From Haloterrigena alkaliphila (GTDB lineage: Archaea; Halobacteriota; Halobacteria; Halobacteriales; Natrialbaceae): a DNA stretch of 64,000 nucleotides. The stretch covers positions 310,001 to 374,000 of the forward strand of contig NZ_CP071462.1 of NCBI RefSeq assembly GCF_017352155.2, written 5' to 3'. Numbering within the stretch: position 1 is the first letter of the stretch; each line of letters begins with the position of its first letter. The notes beneath the pieces were generated by a model that saw only the letters and a program-made list of their open reading frames with translations, had not been told where the DNA came from and searched no databases. This document shows positions 1 to 8,200 of this stretch, in pieces. The translations under genes and the position numbers were made by a program.

Positions 1-411
1 GAGTTCGAAGTCACACTCGACGCGCCCACTGATAGTCGAAAGGGAAACGCGATTTCGGTAGAACGTCGCGCTTCGCTTATCGTAGACCATGCTCCATGAG
101 GTGAACTCCGGTTGGCTCACTCGATTGTCTTTCTTCCACCGTTCGACGCAGCCTTTCGTCGCTTGAACAGCGCGTCGAATGGCCTCTTGAACTAGGTTGG
201 CGGTGAGGTCGGTTTCCTCTCGCAGTTCCGTGTAGAGTGCGTCTCTCGCGATTGCGTTCGTGGAGATACAGTTCGTGTAGGAGTTGTCGTCCCAACAGAA
301 CTCGGCGGCACGGTTCGCACAGTAGAGGAACTGCTCGGCAGTTTCGTGGAGGTCGTCGCGGTTTTCATCGGGAACGATGAGTTTGACCGGCGCAGTTCGA
401 CGCACCTCCAT
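1..411 (-). CDS. tnpB: IS1341/IS605-type TnpB, N-terminal part (cut by window edge)
   Basis: Translating the minus strand from the ATG at 411 gives 137 residues without a stop before the window ends. The start (MEVRRTAPVKLIVPDE), the stretch FLYCANRAAEFCWDD and the later NLVQEAIRRAVQATK and WKKDN segments are typical of the N-terminal region of haloarchaeal TnpB, the RNA-guided nuclease of IS200/IS605 elements. The RuvC catalytic region and zinc finger would lie beyond the edge, so activity cannot be judged. No tnpA is visible on the right. A TATA-like palindrome 28 nt upstream fits a leaderless start. Confidence 0.85.
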   Translation of the reverse strand, partial: MEVRRTAPVKLIVPDENRDDLHETAEQFLYCANRAAEFCWDDNSYTNCISTNAIARDALYTELREETDLTANLVQEAIRRAVQATKGCVERWKKDNRVSQPEFTSWSMVYDKRSATFYRNRVSLSTISGRVECDFEL

Positions 412-435
412 ATTTCAGATCACCACTCGATGGTA

Positions 436-443
436 CTTATAAG
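436..443 (-). promoter_or_regulatory. TATA-like box for tnpB
   Basis: The self-complementary sequence CTTATAAG lies about 28 nt before the tnpB ATG at 411, the distance expected between an archaeal TATA box and the transcription start of a leaderless mRNA. This is a positional inference. Confidence 0.5.
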
Positions 444-531
444 TCCGCGAGTCAAGTGGCTGCTATCGTGTAGTTACGTCGTCCTTCGTCAGTTTCCTCT
501 CCGACCTACTCACTCGTGTTACTCGTTCCTT

Positions 532-551
532 GAGGTCGGAGGCTTCACCTC
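532..551. repeat. Palindrome upstream of tnpB, possible IS end hairpin
   Basis: GAGGT (532-536) and ACCTC (547-551) form a 5-bp stem around a 10-nt loop. IS200/IS605 ends carry imperfect hairpins recognised by the transposase. Its place 120 nt upstream of tnpB fits the element's left end, which would put the IS boundary near 552-566. The boundary itself is not visible. Confidence 0.35.
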
Positions 552-566
552 GAATTATGCTGAGTC

Positions 567-620
567 GCCGCGACGGGAGTCTCGAATCACCTGCGCCCGG
601 CTTTTCGCCCGCTAAACTAC
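567..620 (-). pseudogene. tRNA-like remnant (3' half plus D-arm-like piece)
   Basis: Read on the minus strand, this stretch has a D-arm-like beginning (GTAGTTTAGCGGGC), a T-loop-like ATTCGAGAC and an acceptor-like 3' end GTCGCGGC. The 5' acceptor strand and the anticodon arm are missing, and the T stem contains mismatches, so it cannot fold into a working tRNA. It lies immediately outside the inferred IS end. It may be a scar of integration or deletion at a tRNA gene; chance resemblance is not excluded. Confidence 0.3.
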
Positions 621-948
621 ATCACATCTGACTGTCTGAGAAGTAAAATAACGTACCTATTCAGAAAATTTATCATAATCGTTCGGGAAGGATAGTCCGC
701 CGACATTCGTCGGCACCGTTGTCATCACTCCCCAGACCGACAGCGGCACACCGAGTTGCCTCTCACCCAACACGCCGGTGTCTGCTCCCTGAACCGCTCG
801 TTCCCCACCGAGCGACCGACGCCGGCGTGATATCCCCTTTCGACGCAATCAGCGACGGCCACGTCTCGAGAACGAATCCATCCGAGCAGTGCCGAGCCGA
901 ACGCTCGAGTCCCGATCGATCCGGGTGCCGTCGCGTTTATCAAACACG
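621..948. other. Gap without a supported gene
   Basis: I see no convincing coding sequence here. The short open frames lack family resemblance. The stretch around 640-690 is AT-richer than its surroundings. The right end holds the tenA promoter. Confidence 0.5.
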
Positions 949-954
949 TATAAG
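949..954 (+). promoter_or_regulatory. TATA box for tenA
   Basis: TATAAG centred at 951 predicts transcription starting near 977, a few bases before the ATG at 984 and after the ATG at 972. It therefore decides in favour of the later start codon. Confidence 0.55.
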
Positions 955-983
955 ATCGAGCGCACCGTCGGATGCGAGCGACG

Positions 984-1643
984 ATGGCCTTCAGCGATCA
1001 GTTACTCGAGGACGGCGAGCAGATCTGGGCGGCACAGCGAGAGCATCCGTTCGTCCGCGAACTCGCGGCGGGGACGCTGGACGAGGCGGCGTTTCAGCAC
1101 TGGCTGAAACAGGACTACCGCTACCTGCTCGATTACGCGCGAGTGTTCTCGATCGCCGGGACGAAGGCCCGCGACGAGGAGACGATGACCCACCTGCTGG
1201 GGGTCGCCCACGAGGTGCTCGACCGCGAGATGGACCTCCATCGGGAGTTCGCCGCCGACTACGGCATCTCGCGGGCGGACCTCGAGGGCGTCGAGAAGGC
1301 GCCGACCTGCGTCGCCTACACGAACTTCCTCGTGCGGACGGCCTACGAAGGCACCATCGCCGAAATCGCGGCGGCGCTGTACCCGTGCATGCAGGGATAT
1401 CTCGACGTAGCCGACCACATGGCCGACCTCGCCGAGGAGGAACACCGGTACACGCCCTTCATCGAGCTGTACACGGGCGGGGAGTTCCGCGAGGCGACGG
1501 CCTGGTGTCGCGAGTTCGTCGACGAGTGCGGAGAGCGCTATCCCGGGGAGCACGCGGCGATGCGCGAGGCGTTCCGCACGAGCGCCAAACTCGAGTACCG
1601 ATTCTGGGAGATGGCGTATACGCTCGAGGGATGGGACCTGTGA
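984..1643 (+). CDS. tenA: TenA family protein (thiaminase II / aminopyrimidine aminohydrolase)
   Basis: The protein (about 219 aa, the usual TenA length) has the whole helical TenA fold. Seen motifs are HWLKQDYRYLLDYARVF near the N-terminus, AALYPCMQGYLD carrying the nucleophilic cysteine of the TenA_C class, and the C-terminal LEYRFWEMAYTLEGW. The family hydrolyses aminomethyl pyrimidines in thiamine salvage, and sometimes thiamine itself. No thiamine gene is adjacent, so the role rests on homology. The ATG at 984 is preferred over 972 because of the TATA position. It converges with the next gene. Confidence 0.88.
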   Translation: MAFSDQLLEDGEQIWAAQREHPFVRELAAGTLDEAAFQHWLKQDYRYLLDYARVFSIAGTKARDEETMTHLLGVAHEVLDREMDLHREFAADYGISRADLEGVEKAPTCVAYTNFLVRTAYEGTIAEIAAALYPCMQGYLDVADHMADLAEEEHRYTPFIELYTGGEFREATAWCREFVDECGERYPGEHAAMREAFRTSAKLEYRFWEMAYTLEGWDL

Positions 1644-1709
1644 GCGCGTCCGCTCTGTGTGCGAGTCCGAGCCGTGGTGAGTCCCCTGGGCGACGTCGTC
1701 CCGGACTCG

Positions 1710-2348
1710 TCAGTCGACCGTGACCTCGAGTTCCAGAATCCCCAGATACGGCGGTGCGCCGCCGCCGCTCTGTCGCAACTCGGTCGCGCTCGAGCCGATG
1801 TAGTCGTAGAACTCGGCGGGCGTCTGGGGGATCACGGGCGTCCCGTCGTCGCGTTTGAGGTACGCGGGGGCGTCGGTGCCCTCGATGCGGGCGACCCGCT
1901 CCTCCCAGTCGCTGCCCGAGTAGAGGAAGACGCCGAAGGAGAACCGGCCCGCCCCGAGGGCGTCGATCTTCGAGTCGAACGTCGCGGCCTCCTCGGTCTT
2001 GTACTCCTCGTCGCTGACCCACGCCAGGGCGGCCACGTCGTCGGTCTGGAGCAGGTAGAGGTCCCAGCCCAGCTGGGCGTCGAACACCGCCCACGTGTTG
2101 CGCGGCCCGATCGTGTCGACTTCGAGACTGAACGCGGGGCGGCCCCGCTGGGGCTCGTGGACGAACGTGGCGTCGTAGCCGGGCGCTCGGATTCCGCGGT
2201 CGTGGTAGACGATCCCGTCGACGGGAATGTCCACGTCGAGGTTGGCGACGATCTCCCGGACGGAGAAGGCCCCCTCGTCCTCGAGGTGATCGACGAACGT
2301 GGGGAACCGCGAGACGGTCTGCCACGGGCGGTCGTCGGGCCGACTCAC
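1710..2348 (-). CDS. Conserved haloarchaeal protein of unknown function
   Basis: I do not recognise the family. The frame is open much further upstream, but the compact protein starts with GTG at 2348 (VSRPDDRPWQTVSRFP), giving 212 residues. It is acidic, with no membrane segment or signal peptide, and is rich in aromatic and beta-strand-like stretches (WAVFDAQLGWDLYLLQ, GRFSFGVFLYSGSDW). The C-terminal PPYLGILELEVTVD looks like a final strand. It is divergent from rqcH and convergent with tenA, so it is probably transcribed alone. Confidence 0.65.
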   Translation of the reverse strand: MSRPDDRPWQTVSRFPTFVDHLEDEGAFSVREIVANLDVDIPVDGIVYHDRGIRAPGYDATFVHEPQRGRPAFSLEVDTIGPRNTWAVFDAQLGWDLYLLQTDDVAALAWVSDEEYKTEEAATFDSKIDALGAGRFSFGVFLYSGSDWEERVARIEGTDAPAYLKRDDGTPVIPQTPAEFYDYIGSSATELRQSGGGAPPYLGILELEVTVD

Positions 2349-2635
2349 GGTCTGGACACCTCGCCGAGCGCTCGTCGTCGGTCGTGGCCCCAGTTGCGGA
2401 GGGGCCCAGTCCGGCTCCGCCACCGCGTCCCGATGTCGACAGCGTCTGTCATACGTCCACGGAGGGCCGCGTGCCGGATTAGGCTTTCCGACTCCGACGG
2501 ACCCGGGCGACGACTCGAGCGCGGGTGGCGATGTGTTCGGCCCCGTGGCGATGCGCTCGGCCCCGCTGGCGTCGCGCCCGAGCGAGGAGGACGCGGAGCG
2601 ACACGCCTTTTTGACAGCGCCGGACAGTGTGAGGT

Positions 2636-4831
2636 ATGGATCCAAAGCGGGAGCTTACCAGCGTCGACCTCGCCGCCCTCGTCGGGGAACTCGGTGCCTA
2701 CGAGGGGGCGAAGGTCGACAAGGCCTACCTCTACGGCGACGATCTCGTCCGGCTCAAGATGCGCGACTTCGACCGCGGTCGCATGGAACTCGTGCTCGAG
2801 GTCGGCGAGGTCAAGCGCGCCCACACGGTCGCCCCCGAGCGGGTGCCCGACGCGCCCGGCCGGCCGCCGCAGTTCGCCATGATGCTCCGTAACCGGCTCT
2901 CGGGGGCCGACTTCGCGGGCGTCGAGCAGTACGAGTTCGACCGCATCCTCGAGTTCGTCTTCGAGCGCGACGACGGCACGACCCGGATCATCGTCGAACT
3001 GTTCGGGCAGGGCAACGTCGCGGTCACCGACGGCGAGTACGAGGTGATCGACTGCCTCGAGACCGTCCGGTTGAAGTCCCGAACCGTCGTCCCGGGGTCG
3101 CGCTACGAGTTCCCCGACAGCCGGACGAATCCGCTGACGGTCTCGCGAGAGGCGTTCGACCGCGAGATGGACGACTCCGACACGGACGTCGTCCGGACGC
3201 TGGCGACGCAACTCAACTTCGGCGGCCTCTACGCCGAGGAGGTCTGTACCCGCGCCGGCGTGGAGAAGGGACTGGACATCGCGGAGGCCGACGAGGACGT
3301 CTACGACCGCGTCTACGACGCCATCGAACGGCTCGCGCTCGACATCCGGAACGGGAACTTCGAGCCGCGGCTGTACCTCGAGGCCGAGGGCGACGACGAG
3401 GACGGCGGCGGTTCCGAGACCAAGGACGAGGACGGAGACGGTTCCGAGACCGAGGGCGACGATGCCACCCCGGAGCGAGTCGTCGACGTCACGCCGTTCC
3501 CGCTCGAGGAGCACGCCGACCTCGCGTCCGACCCCTACGACTCGTTCCTGACGGCGCTGGACGACTACTTCTTCCGGCTCGACCTCGAGGACGAGTCGGA
3601 GCCGGATCCGACCGAACAGCGCCCCGACTTCGACGAGCAGATCGCCAAACACGAGCGGATCATCGAGCAACAGCAGGGGGCGATCGAGGGGTTCGAGCAG
3701 GAGGCCGACGCGCTGCGCGAGCAGGCCGAACTGCTGTACGCCGAGTACGGGCTGGTCGACGACATCATCTCGACGATCCAGAACGCTCGCGCGCAGGATC
3801 GGCCGTGGGACGAGATCGAGGAGCGATTCGAGGAGGGCGCAGAACGCGGTATCGCGGCCGCCGAGGCGGTCGTCGACGTCGACGGCAGCGAGGGCGTCGT
3901 CACGGTCGAGATCGACGACGAGCGGATCGACCTCGTCGCCCAGCAGGGCGTCGAGCAGAACGCGGACCGCCTCTACACCGAGGCCAAGCGCGTCGAGGAG
4001 AAGAAGGAGGGCGCGCTGGCGGCCATCGAGGACACCCGCGAGGACCTCGAGGAAGCCAAGCGCCGTCGCGACGAGTGGGAGGCCGCGGACGAGGCCGACG
4101 CGAGCGATGACGACGAGGACGAGGAGGAGCAAGATCGGGACTGGCTCTCGATGCCGTCGGTCCCGATCCGCGAGAACGAACCCTGGTTCGATCGCTTTCG
4201 CTGGTTCCACACGAGCGACGGCTACCTCGTGATCGGCGGCCGCAACGCCGACCAGAACGAGGAACTCGTCAAGAAGTACCTCGAGCCCGGCGACACGGTC
4301 CTCCACACGCAGGCCCACGGCGGCCCCGTCACCGTGCTGAAGGCGACCGATCCCAGCGAGGCCTCCTCGAGCGACATCGAACTGCCCGAATCGAGTATCG
4401 AGGAGGCCGCGCAGTTCGCCGTCTCCTACGCGTCGGTCTGGAAGGACGGCCGCTACGCCGGCGACGTCTACGCCGTCGACTCCGACCAGGTCACCAAGAC
4501 GCCGGAGAGCGGCGAGTACCTCGAGAAGGGCGGGTTCGCGATCCGCGGGGACCGGACCTACTACGACGACACGCCGGTCGGCGTCGCCGTGGGGATTCAA
4601 TGCGAGCCCTACACCCGCGTCATCGGCGGCCCACCGTCGGCCGTCGAGGGCCGGGCGGAGACGACGATCGAACTCGAGCCGGGCCGCTACGCGCAGGCCG
4701 ACGCGGCGAAGCGGATGTACCGCCGGTTCCGCGAGCGCTTCGAGGACGAATCCTTCGTCCGCAAGATCGCCAGCCCGGACCGCATCCAGCACTTCATGCC
4801 GCCGGGCGGAAGCCGGATCAAAGACGATTGA
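2636..4831 (+). CDS. rqcH: RqcH / NFACT family ribosome rescue factor
   Basis: This 731-residue protein matches the archaeal RqcH/FbpA/NEMF family, which binds stalled large ribosomal subunits and recruits tRNA-Ala to add alanine tails. The N-terminal NFACT-N domain contains the conserved Asp-Arg pair (D102-R103 in EYEFDRILEF) needed for tailing in homologues. Then come a coiled-coil region (residues about 325-500, EQIAKHERIIEQQQ onward) and the C-terminal NFACT-R domain (FRWFHTSDGYLVIGGRNADQNE). Acidic inserts near residues 255-285 and 485-500 are haloarchaeal additions. A T-rich TATA-like stretch at 2606-2613 suggests a leaderless start. Confidence 0.93.
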   Translation: MDPKRELTSVDLAALVGELGAYEGAKVDKAYLYGDDLVRLKMRDFDRGRMELVLEVGEVKRAHTVAPERVPDAPGRPPQFAMMLRNRLSGADFAGVEQYEFDRILEFVFERDDGTTRIIVELFGQGNVAVTDGEYEVIDCLETVRLKSRTVVPGSRYEFPDSRTNPLTVSREAFDREMDDSDTDVVRTLATQLNFGGLYAEEVCTRAGVEKGLDIAEADEDVYDRVYDAIERLALDIRNGNFEPRLYLEAEGDDEDGGGSETKDEDGDGSETEGDDATPERVVDVTPFPLEEHADLASDPYDSFLTALDDYFFRLDLEDESEPDPTEQRPDFDEQIAKHERIIEQQQGAIEGFEQEADALREQAELLYAEYGLVDDIISTIQNARAQDRPWDEIEERFEEGAERGIAAAEAVVDVDGSEGVVTVEIDDERIDLVAQQGVEQNADRLYTEAKRVEEKKEGALAAIEDTREDLEEAKRRRDEWEAADEADASDDDEDEEEQDRDWLSMPSVPIRENEPWFDRFRWFHTSDGYLVIGGRNADQNEELVKKYLEPGDTVLHTQAHGGPVTVLKATDPSEASSSDIELPESSIEEAAQFAVSYASVWKDGRYAGDVYAVDSDQVTKTPESGEYLEKGGFAIRGDRTYYDDTPVGVAVGIQCEPYTRVIGGPPSAVEGRAETTIELEPGRYAQADAAKRMYRRFRERFEDESFVRKIASPDRIQHFMPPGGSRIKDD

Positions 4832-4930
4832 ACCCGCCATCGACGCGGCGCTCACCGTCGTTCCCACCCGACGCGGCTCGAAGGAACGTCGTGGGCAAGA
4901 CCAATGGTGGTCGTTCACGTACTCGAGCGT

Positions 4931-5308
4931 ATGTCCACGACCGACAGTACCCGCGTCGACGACGTGATGTCGTCGCCCCTCGAGACCATTTCGAAGGACG
5001 CGACGATTCAGGAGGCAGCCACGGCGATGCGCGAGAAGGGGATCACCGCGCTCGTCGTGCCGTCAAATCCGCCGTCGATCGTCACCAGCACCGATCTGCT
5101 GGACGCCGCCGCCGACGGGCGCGATCCGACCGACGTGCGGGTTGCCGACGTGATGACCGAATCCGTCGAGACCGTGCCGCCGGACCTCTACCTCGAGGAG
5201 GTCGCCGCGATGATGACCAGCCTCGGCATCGGCCACCTGCCGGTCGTCGAGAAGGACGACTACGTCGGCATGGTCTCCTCGACGGACGTCACCGCCGAAC
5301 TCTCCTGA
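4931..5308 (+). CDS. CBS-domain pair protein
   Basis: The 125-residue protein consists of two CBS domains, roughly residues 5-60 (VDDVMSSPLETISKDATIQEA) and 65-122 (VADVMTESVETVPPDLYLEE, ending VGMVSSTDVT). Such pairs bind adenosine nucleotides such as AMP, ATP or SAM and act as sensors. There is no attached catalytic domain, so it probably regulates a partner in trans. The ATG at 4931 is chosen over an in-frame ATG at 4904 because homology begins there. It sits 99 nt after rqcH and may be co-transcribed. Confidence 0.88.
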   Translation: MSTTDSTRVDDVMSSPLETISKDATIQEAATAMREKGITALVVPSNPPSIVTSTDLLDAAADGRDPTDVRVADVMTESVETVPPDLYLEEVAAMMTSLGIGHLPVVEKDDYVGMVSSTDVTAELS

Positions 5309-5433
5309 CGCCGGCAGTGACGCCGACGCCGGGGACCTTCCGGAGTCAGCCACCGAGAGCGGCCCGAGCGACTCGAGCCACGGCTGCATCTGCCGGGTAC
5401 AGGCCTACACGACCGCCGGTGGACGCCACGACC

Positions 5434-5745
5434 ATGACGGACATCGATATCGACAGCGGCACCCAGACCGAGACCGACACCGAGCGCGAACTCGGCACCG
5501 CGACCATCGTCTACGAGACGCCGGCGGAGGACGTCGAACGCGTCACCGTCGACAACGAGCACATCGCCTACTTCCAGAACCACTGGCTGTTCGCCTACGG
5601 AACCGACGAGGACGGCAACGACGTCATTCGGCGGGTGCCACACGAGCGCGTCCACTACGTCGAACGCTCCGTCGAGGAACTCGAGTCGACGTTCGAGTCC
5701 GGGGTCGAGAAGGCGAAGGGGAAACTCGAGGAACTCACCGACTGA
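5434..5745 (+). CDS. Small conserved haloarchaeal protein, unknown function
   Basis: This is a 103-residue acidic protein without membrane segments. A beta-rich core (TATIVYETPAEDVERVTVDNEHIAYFQNHWLFAYG) is followed by a C-terminal helix (VEELESTFESGVEKAKGKLEELTD). I do not recognise a named family. It follows the CBS gene by 125 nt on the same strand and converges with the membrane-protein gene, leaving a 1-nt gap. Confidence 0.7.
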   Translation: MTDIDIDSGTQTETDTERELGTATIVYETPAEDVERVTVDNEHIAYFQNHWLFAYGTDEDGNDVIRRVPHERVHYVERSVEELESTFESGVEKAKGKLEELTD

Positions 5746-5746
5746 G

Positions 5747-6334
5747 TTAACTCTCCTCCGTCGGCTCGGATTGCTCGTCGCGGGCGCTCGCTTCCGGTCC
5801 GACTCGGCGTCGTCCGGGTGCCGTCCCGGGCTCCGAACGGTCGTCGATCTCGATAGTCGTGCGGCGCTCGGCCGCGTCGTAGGACGATCCGAGGGCGATC
5901 AGGAAGCCGACCATCGCCGTGACGACGGCGACGGTGCCGATGGCGACGACCCCGATCGAGGCCAGCGTGCCCGAGAGGACTTGCCCGGCCGTCAACAACG
6001 AAACTGCGGTCACGCCCGCGATCAGCGTGAGCAGGCGGGCCAGACGACCGGTATCGACGCCGTGGTAGCGCTTCTCGCCGGTGGTGTCGAGCAACACCGT
6101 CAGGATTCCGTCGTACGAATCGTCGGTCCTCGCGTTGCCCAGCGAGTGAATCGATTGCGAGATCCAGACGCCCGCGGTGAAGTTGAGTAACGCGACGAAC
6201 GAGACCACGCCGAGCGTTCCGTCGACGAGCAGTCCCGCTCCGATCGCTCCCGCGAACGTCACCGCCATGATGGCGTGCGTTACGAGCGACCGCGTACCGA
6301 AGTCTTCCAACTGATCGATGTGTCCGTGCTCCAT
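5747..6334 (-). CDS. Four-helix membrane protein, unknown function
   Basis: The 195-residue protein has four predicted transmembrane helices at about residues 17-38, 42-62, 100-121 and 124-149, a cytosolic loop carrying GEKRYHGVDTGRLARLL, and a charged C-terminal tail rich in Arg, Glu and Ser. The start MEHGHIDQLEDFG is the first ATG. No family is recognised. It lies 150 nt downstream of purF on the same strand. Confidence 0.72.
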   Translation of the reverse strand: MEHGHIDQLEDFGTRSLVTHAIMAVTFAGAIGAGLLVDGTLGVVSFVALLNFTAGVWISQSIHSLGNARTDDSYDGILTVLLDTTGEKRYHGVDTGRLARLLTLIAGVTAVSLLTAGQVLSGTLASIGVVAIGTVAVVTAMVGFLIALGSSYDAAERRTTIEIDDRSEPGTAPGRRRVGPEASARDEQSEPTEES

Positions 6335-6484
6335 ACCGGAGGAAGGTGCGCAGCGAGGATAGCGCCGGTCCCTATCTATGTCAACCGATGACAGATAACA
6401 CGAGTTTCGGCTGCGGCGAACTGGTCGCTCGCGCCCGCTCGAGTGGCTACGGAGACGCAGTCAGAATCGGATCGCTGGCCGGAC

Positions 6485-7996
6485 TCAGTCGTCGGCGGGC
6501 AACTGCTGGCCGGTGACGTCGGGGCGGGTGACGTCGCGGTCGGTCTCCTCGCCCTCGATGTCGTAGGGGTACTCGCCCGTCACGCAGCCCAGACAGAGGT
6601 CGATGCGCTCCTTCCCGAGCACCTCGGCGACGGCGTCGGTCGAGAGGTAGGCGAGGCTGTCGGCGCTGATCGCCTCGCGGATCTCCTCGGTCGACTTGTC
6701 CGAGGCGATCAGCTCTTCGCGGGTCGCCATGTCGATCCCCATGTAACAGGGGGCGACGATCTCCGGCGCGCCGATTCGGACGTGGACCTCCTCGGCGCCG
6801 CAGTCTTTGAGCAGTTGCACGAGCTGCGTCGAGGTGGTCCCGCGGACGATGCTGTCGTCGATGACCGTGACCGTCTTGCCCTCGACCGTCGATTTGATGG
6901 GGTTGAGCTTCAGGCGAACCGCGCGCTCGCGCTCGTCCTGCGTGGGCATGATGAACGTCCGCCCGACGTAGCGGTTCTTCATCAGCCCCTCGGCGAACGC
7001 GACGCCGGCGTCGTCCGACGCGCGGGGCTCGCCGTCGGCCGTCGTCTCGCTCGCGGCGTCGGCGTAGCCGGAAGCGAAGGCGCGCCCGGAGTCGGGGACC
7101 GGCATTACAACGTCGGTCTCGACGCCGCTCTCCTCCCAGAGTTTGCGCCCCAGATTTCGGCGGGCCTCGTAGACCAGCGTCTCGTCGATGACGCTGTCGG
7201 GTCGGGCGAAGTAGACGTGCTCGAAGAAGCAGTGCGCGGTGTGCTCGTTCTCGACTAACTGGTAGGAATCGAAGCCCGAGCCGTCGTCCTCGAGGACGAC
7301 CAGTTCGCCCGGTCGTACGTCGCGGACGAGTTCGCCGTCGAGGGTGTCGATGGCCGCCGACTCCGAGGCGAGCATGTAGCCGTCCTCGAGTTTCCCGATG
7401 CAGAGCGGGCGGTTCCCCTGCGGATCGCGGACGCCGAGGATGGTGTCGTCGTGGCTGATCGTCAGCGCGTACGAGCCGTGGATCCGGCCCATCGTGCGCT
7501 TGACGGCGCGCACGAGGTCTTCCTCGAGTAAGTTGCGCGCGAGGTCGTGGGCGATGACCTCGGTGTCGCCGTCGCTGGTGAAGGCGTGGCCGACGGCGGC
7601 GAGTTCGTCGCGGATCTCGTCGGCGTTGACGAGGTTGCCGTTGTGCGAGAGGCCGAGCGACCCGCTCTTGAAGGAGACGGAGAAGGGCTGGGCGCAGGAG
7701 GAGTCGACCGAGCCGGCGGTCGGATACCGGACGTGACCGATTCCCGCCGAGCCGTTGAGCGTGTCGAGGTCGCCCTCGCCGAAGGCGTCCCCGACGAGCC
7801 CCATTTCGACGTGGCTGTGTTGCTGAAAGCCGTCGTGGGTGACGATCCCCGCGGACTCCTGGCCGCGGTGCTGGAGCGCGTAGAGCGCGTAGTACAACGG
7901 CCGCGCCGCGTCCCGACCGTCGAGTGAGACGCCGACGACGCCGCACTTTTCGGTCATTCCTGTTCGCCGGGGAGTCTCGCCCCGCCCATCAGTCAT
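6485..7996 (-). CDS. purF: Amidophosphoribosyltransferase
   Basis: PurF makes phosphoribosylamine from PRPP and glutamine, the first step of purine synthesis. The N-terminal glutaminase begins CGVVGVSLDG, with the nucleophilic Cys after MTEK. The phosphoribosyltransferase part has the PRPP loop VTVIDDSIVRGTTS. The cysteines of HCFFEHVYFARPDS, APCYMGID and LCLGC match the four ligands of the [4Fe-4S] cluster in the Bacillus-type enzyme. The TATA box at 8021-8027 predicts transcription starting at about 7998, so the ATG at 7996 fits a leaderless start; the N-terminal Cys would then need removal of a 17-residue propeptide. An internal ATG at 7957 is the alternative. Confidence 0.95.
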   Translation of the reverse strand: MTDGRGETPRRTGMTEKCGVVGVSLDGRDAARPLYYALYALQHRGQESAGIVTHDGFQQHSHVEMGLVGDAFGEGDLDTLNGSAGIGHVRYPTAGSVDSSCAQPFSVSFKSGSLGLSHNGNLVNADEIRDELAAVGHAFTSDGDTEVIAHDLARNLLEEDLVRAVKRTMGRIHGSYALTISHDDTILGVRDPQGNRPLCIGKLEDGYMLASESAAIDTLDGELVRDVRPGELVVLEDDGSGFDSYQLVENEHTAHCFFEHVYFARPDSVIDETLVYEARRNLGRKLWEESGVETDVVMPVPDSGRAFASGYADAASETTADGEPRASDDAGVAFAEGLMKNRYVGRTFIMPTQDERERAVRLKLNPIKSTVEGKTVTVIDDSIVRGTTSTQLVQLLKDCGAEEVHVRIGAPEIVAPCYMGIDMATREELIASDKSTEEIREAISADSLAYLSTDAVAEVLGKERIDLCLGCVTGEYPYDIEGEETDRDVTRPDVTGQQLPADD

Positions 7997-8020
7997 GGAA
8001 GTCAGTAGGCGTCCGAGTCG

Positions 8021-8027
8021 ATAAAAA
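8021..8027 (-). promoter_or_regulatory. TATA box for purF
   Basis: TTTTTAT on the minus strand is centred 28 nt before the ATG at 7996. The spacing supports a leaderless transcript that begins at that codon rather than at 7957. Confidence 0.55.
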
Positions 8028-8200
8028 TCCCCGTGTTTGTGCGTCCAATTCAGTCAGCCGACGTGAATTGTATCCACGATCGTGTACACATCGCGGATAG
8101 CCGCGTCGTCGGTCGATCGTCGCTACCACAGGTTGGCGCGAGCGATCGATCCGGCCCTCGAGGCACAGTGTTCAAGACAGTTGACTCGAATCCGACCAGT

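Noticed and set aside
2345-4918. 857-residue open frame antisense to rqcH
   Set aside because: rqcH has clear family motifs; this frame has none and results from GC-rich codons.
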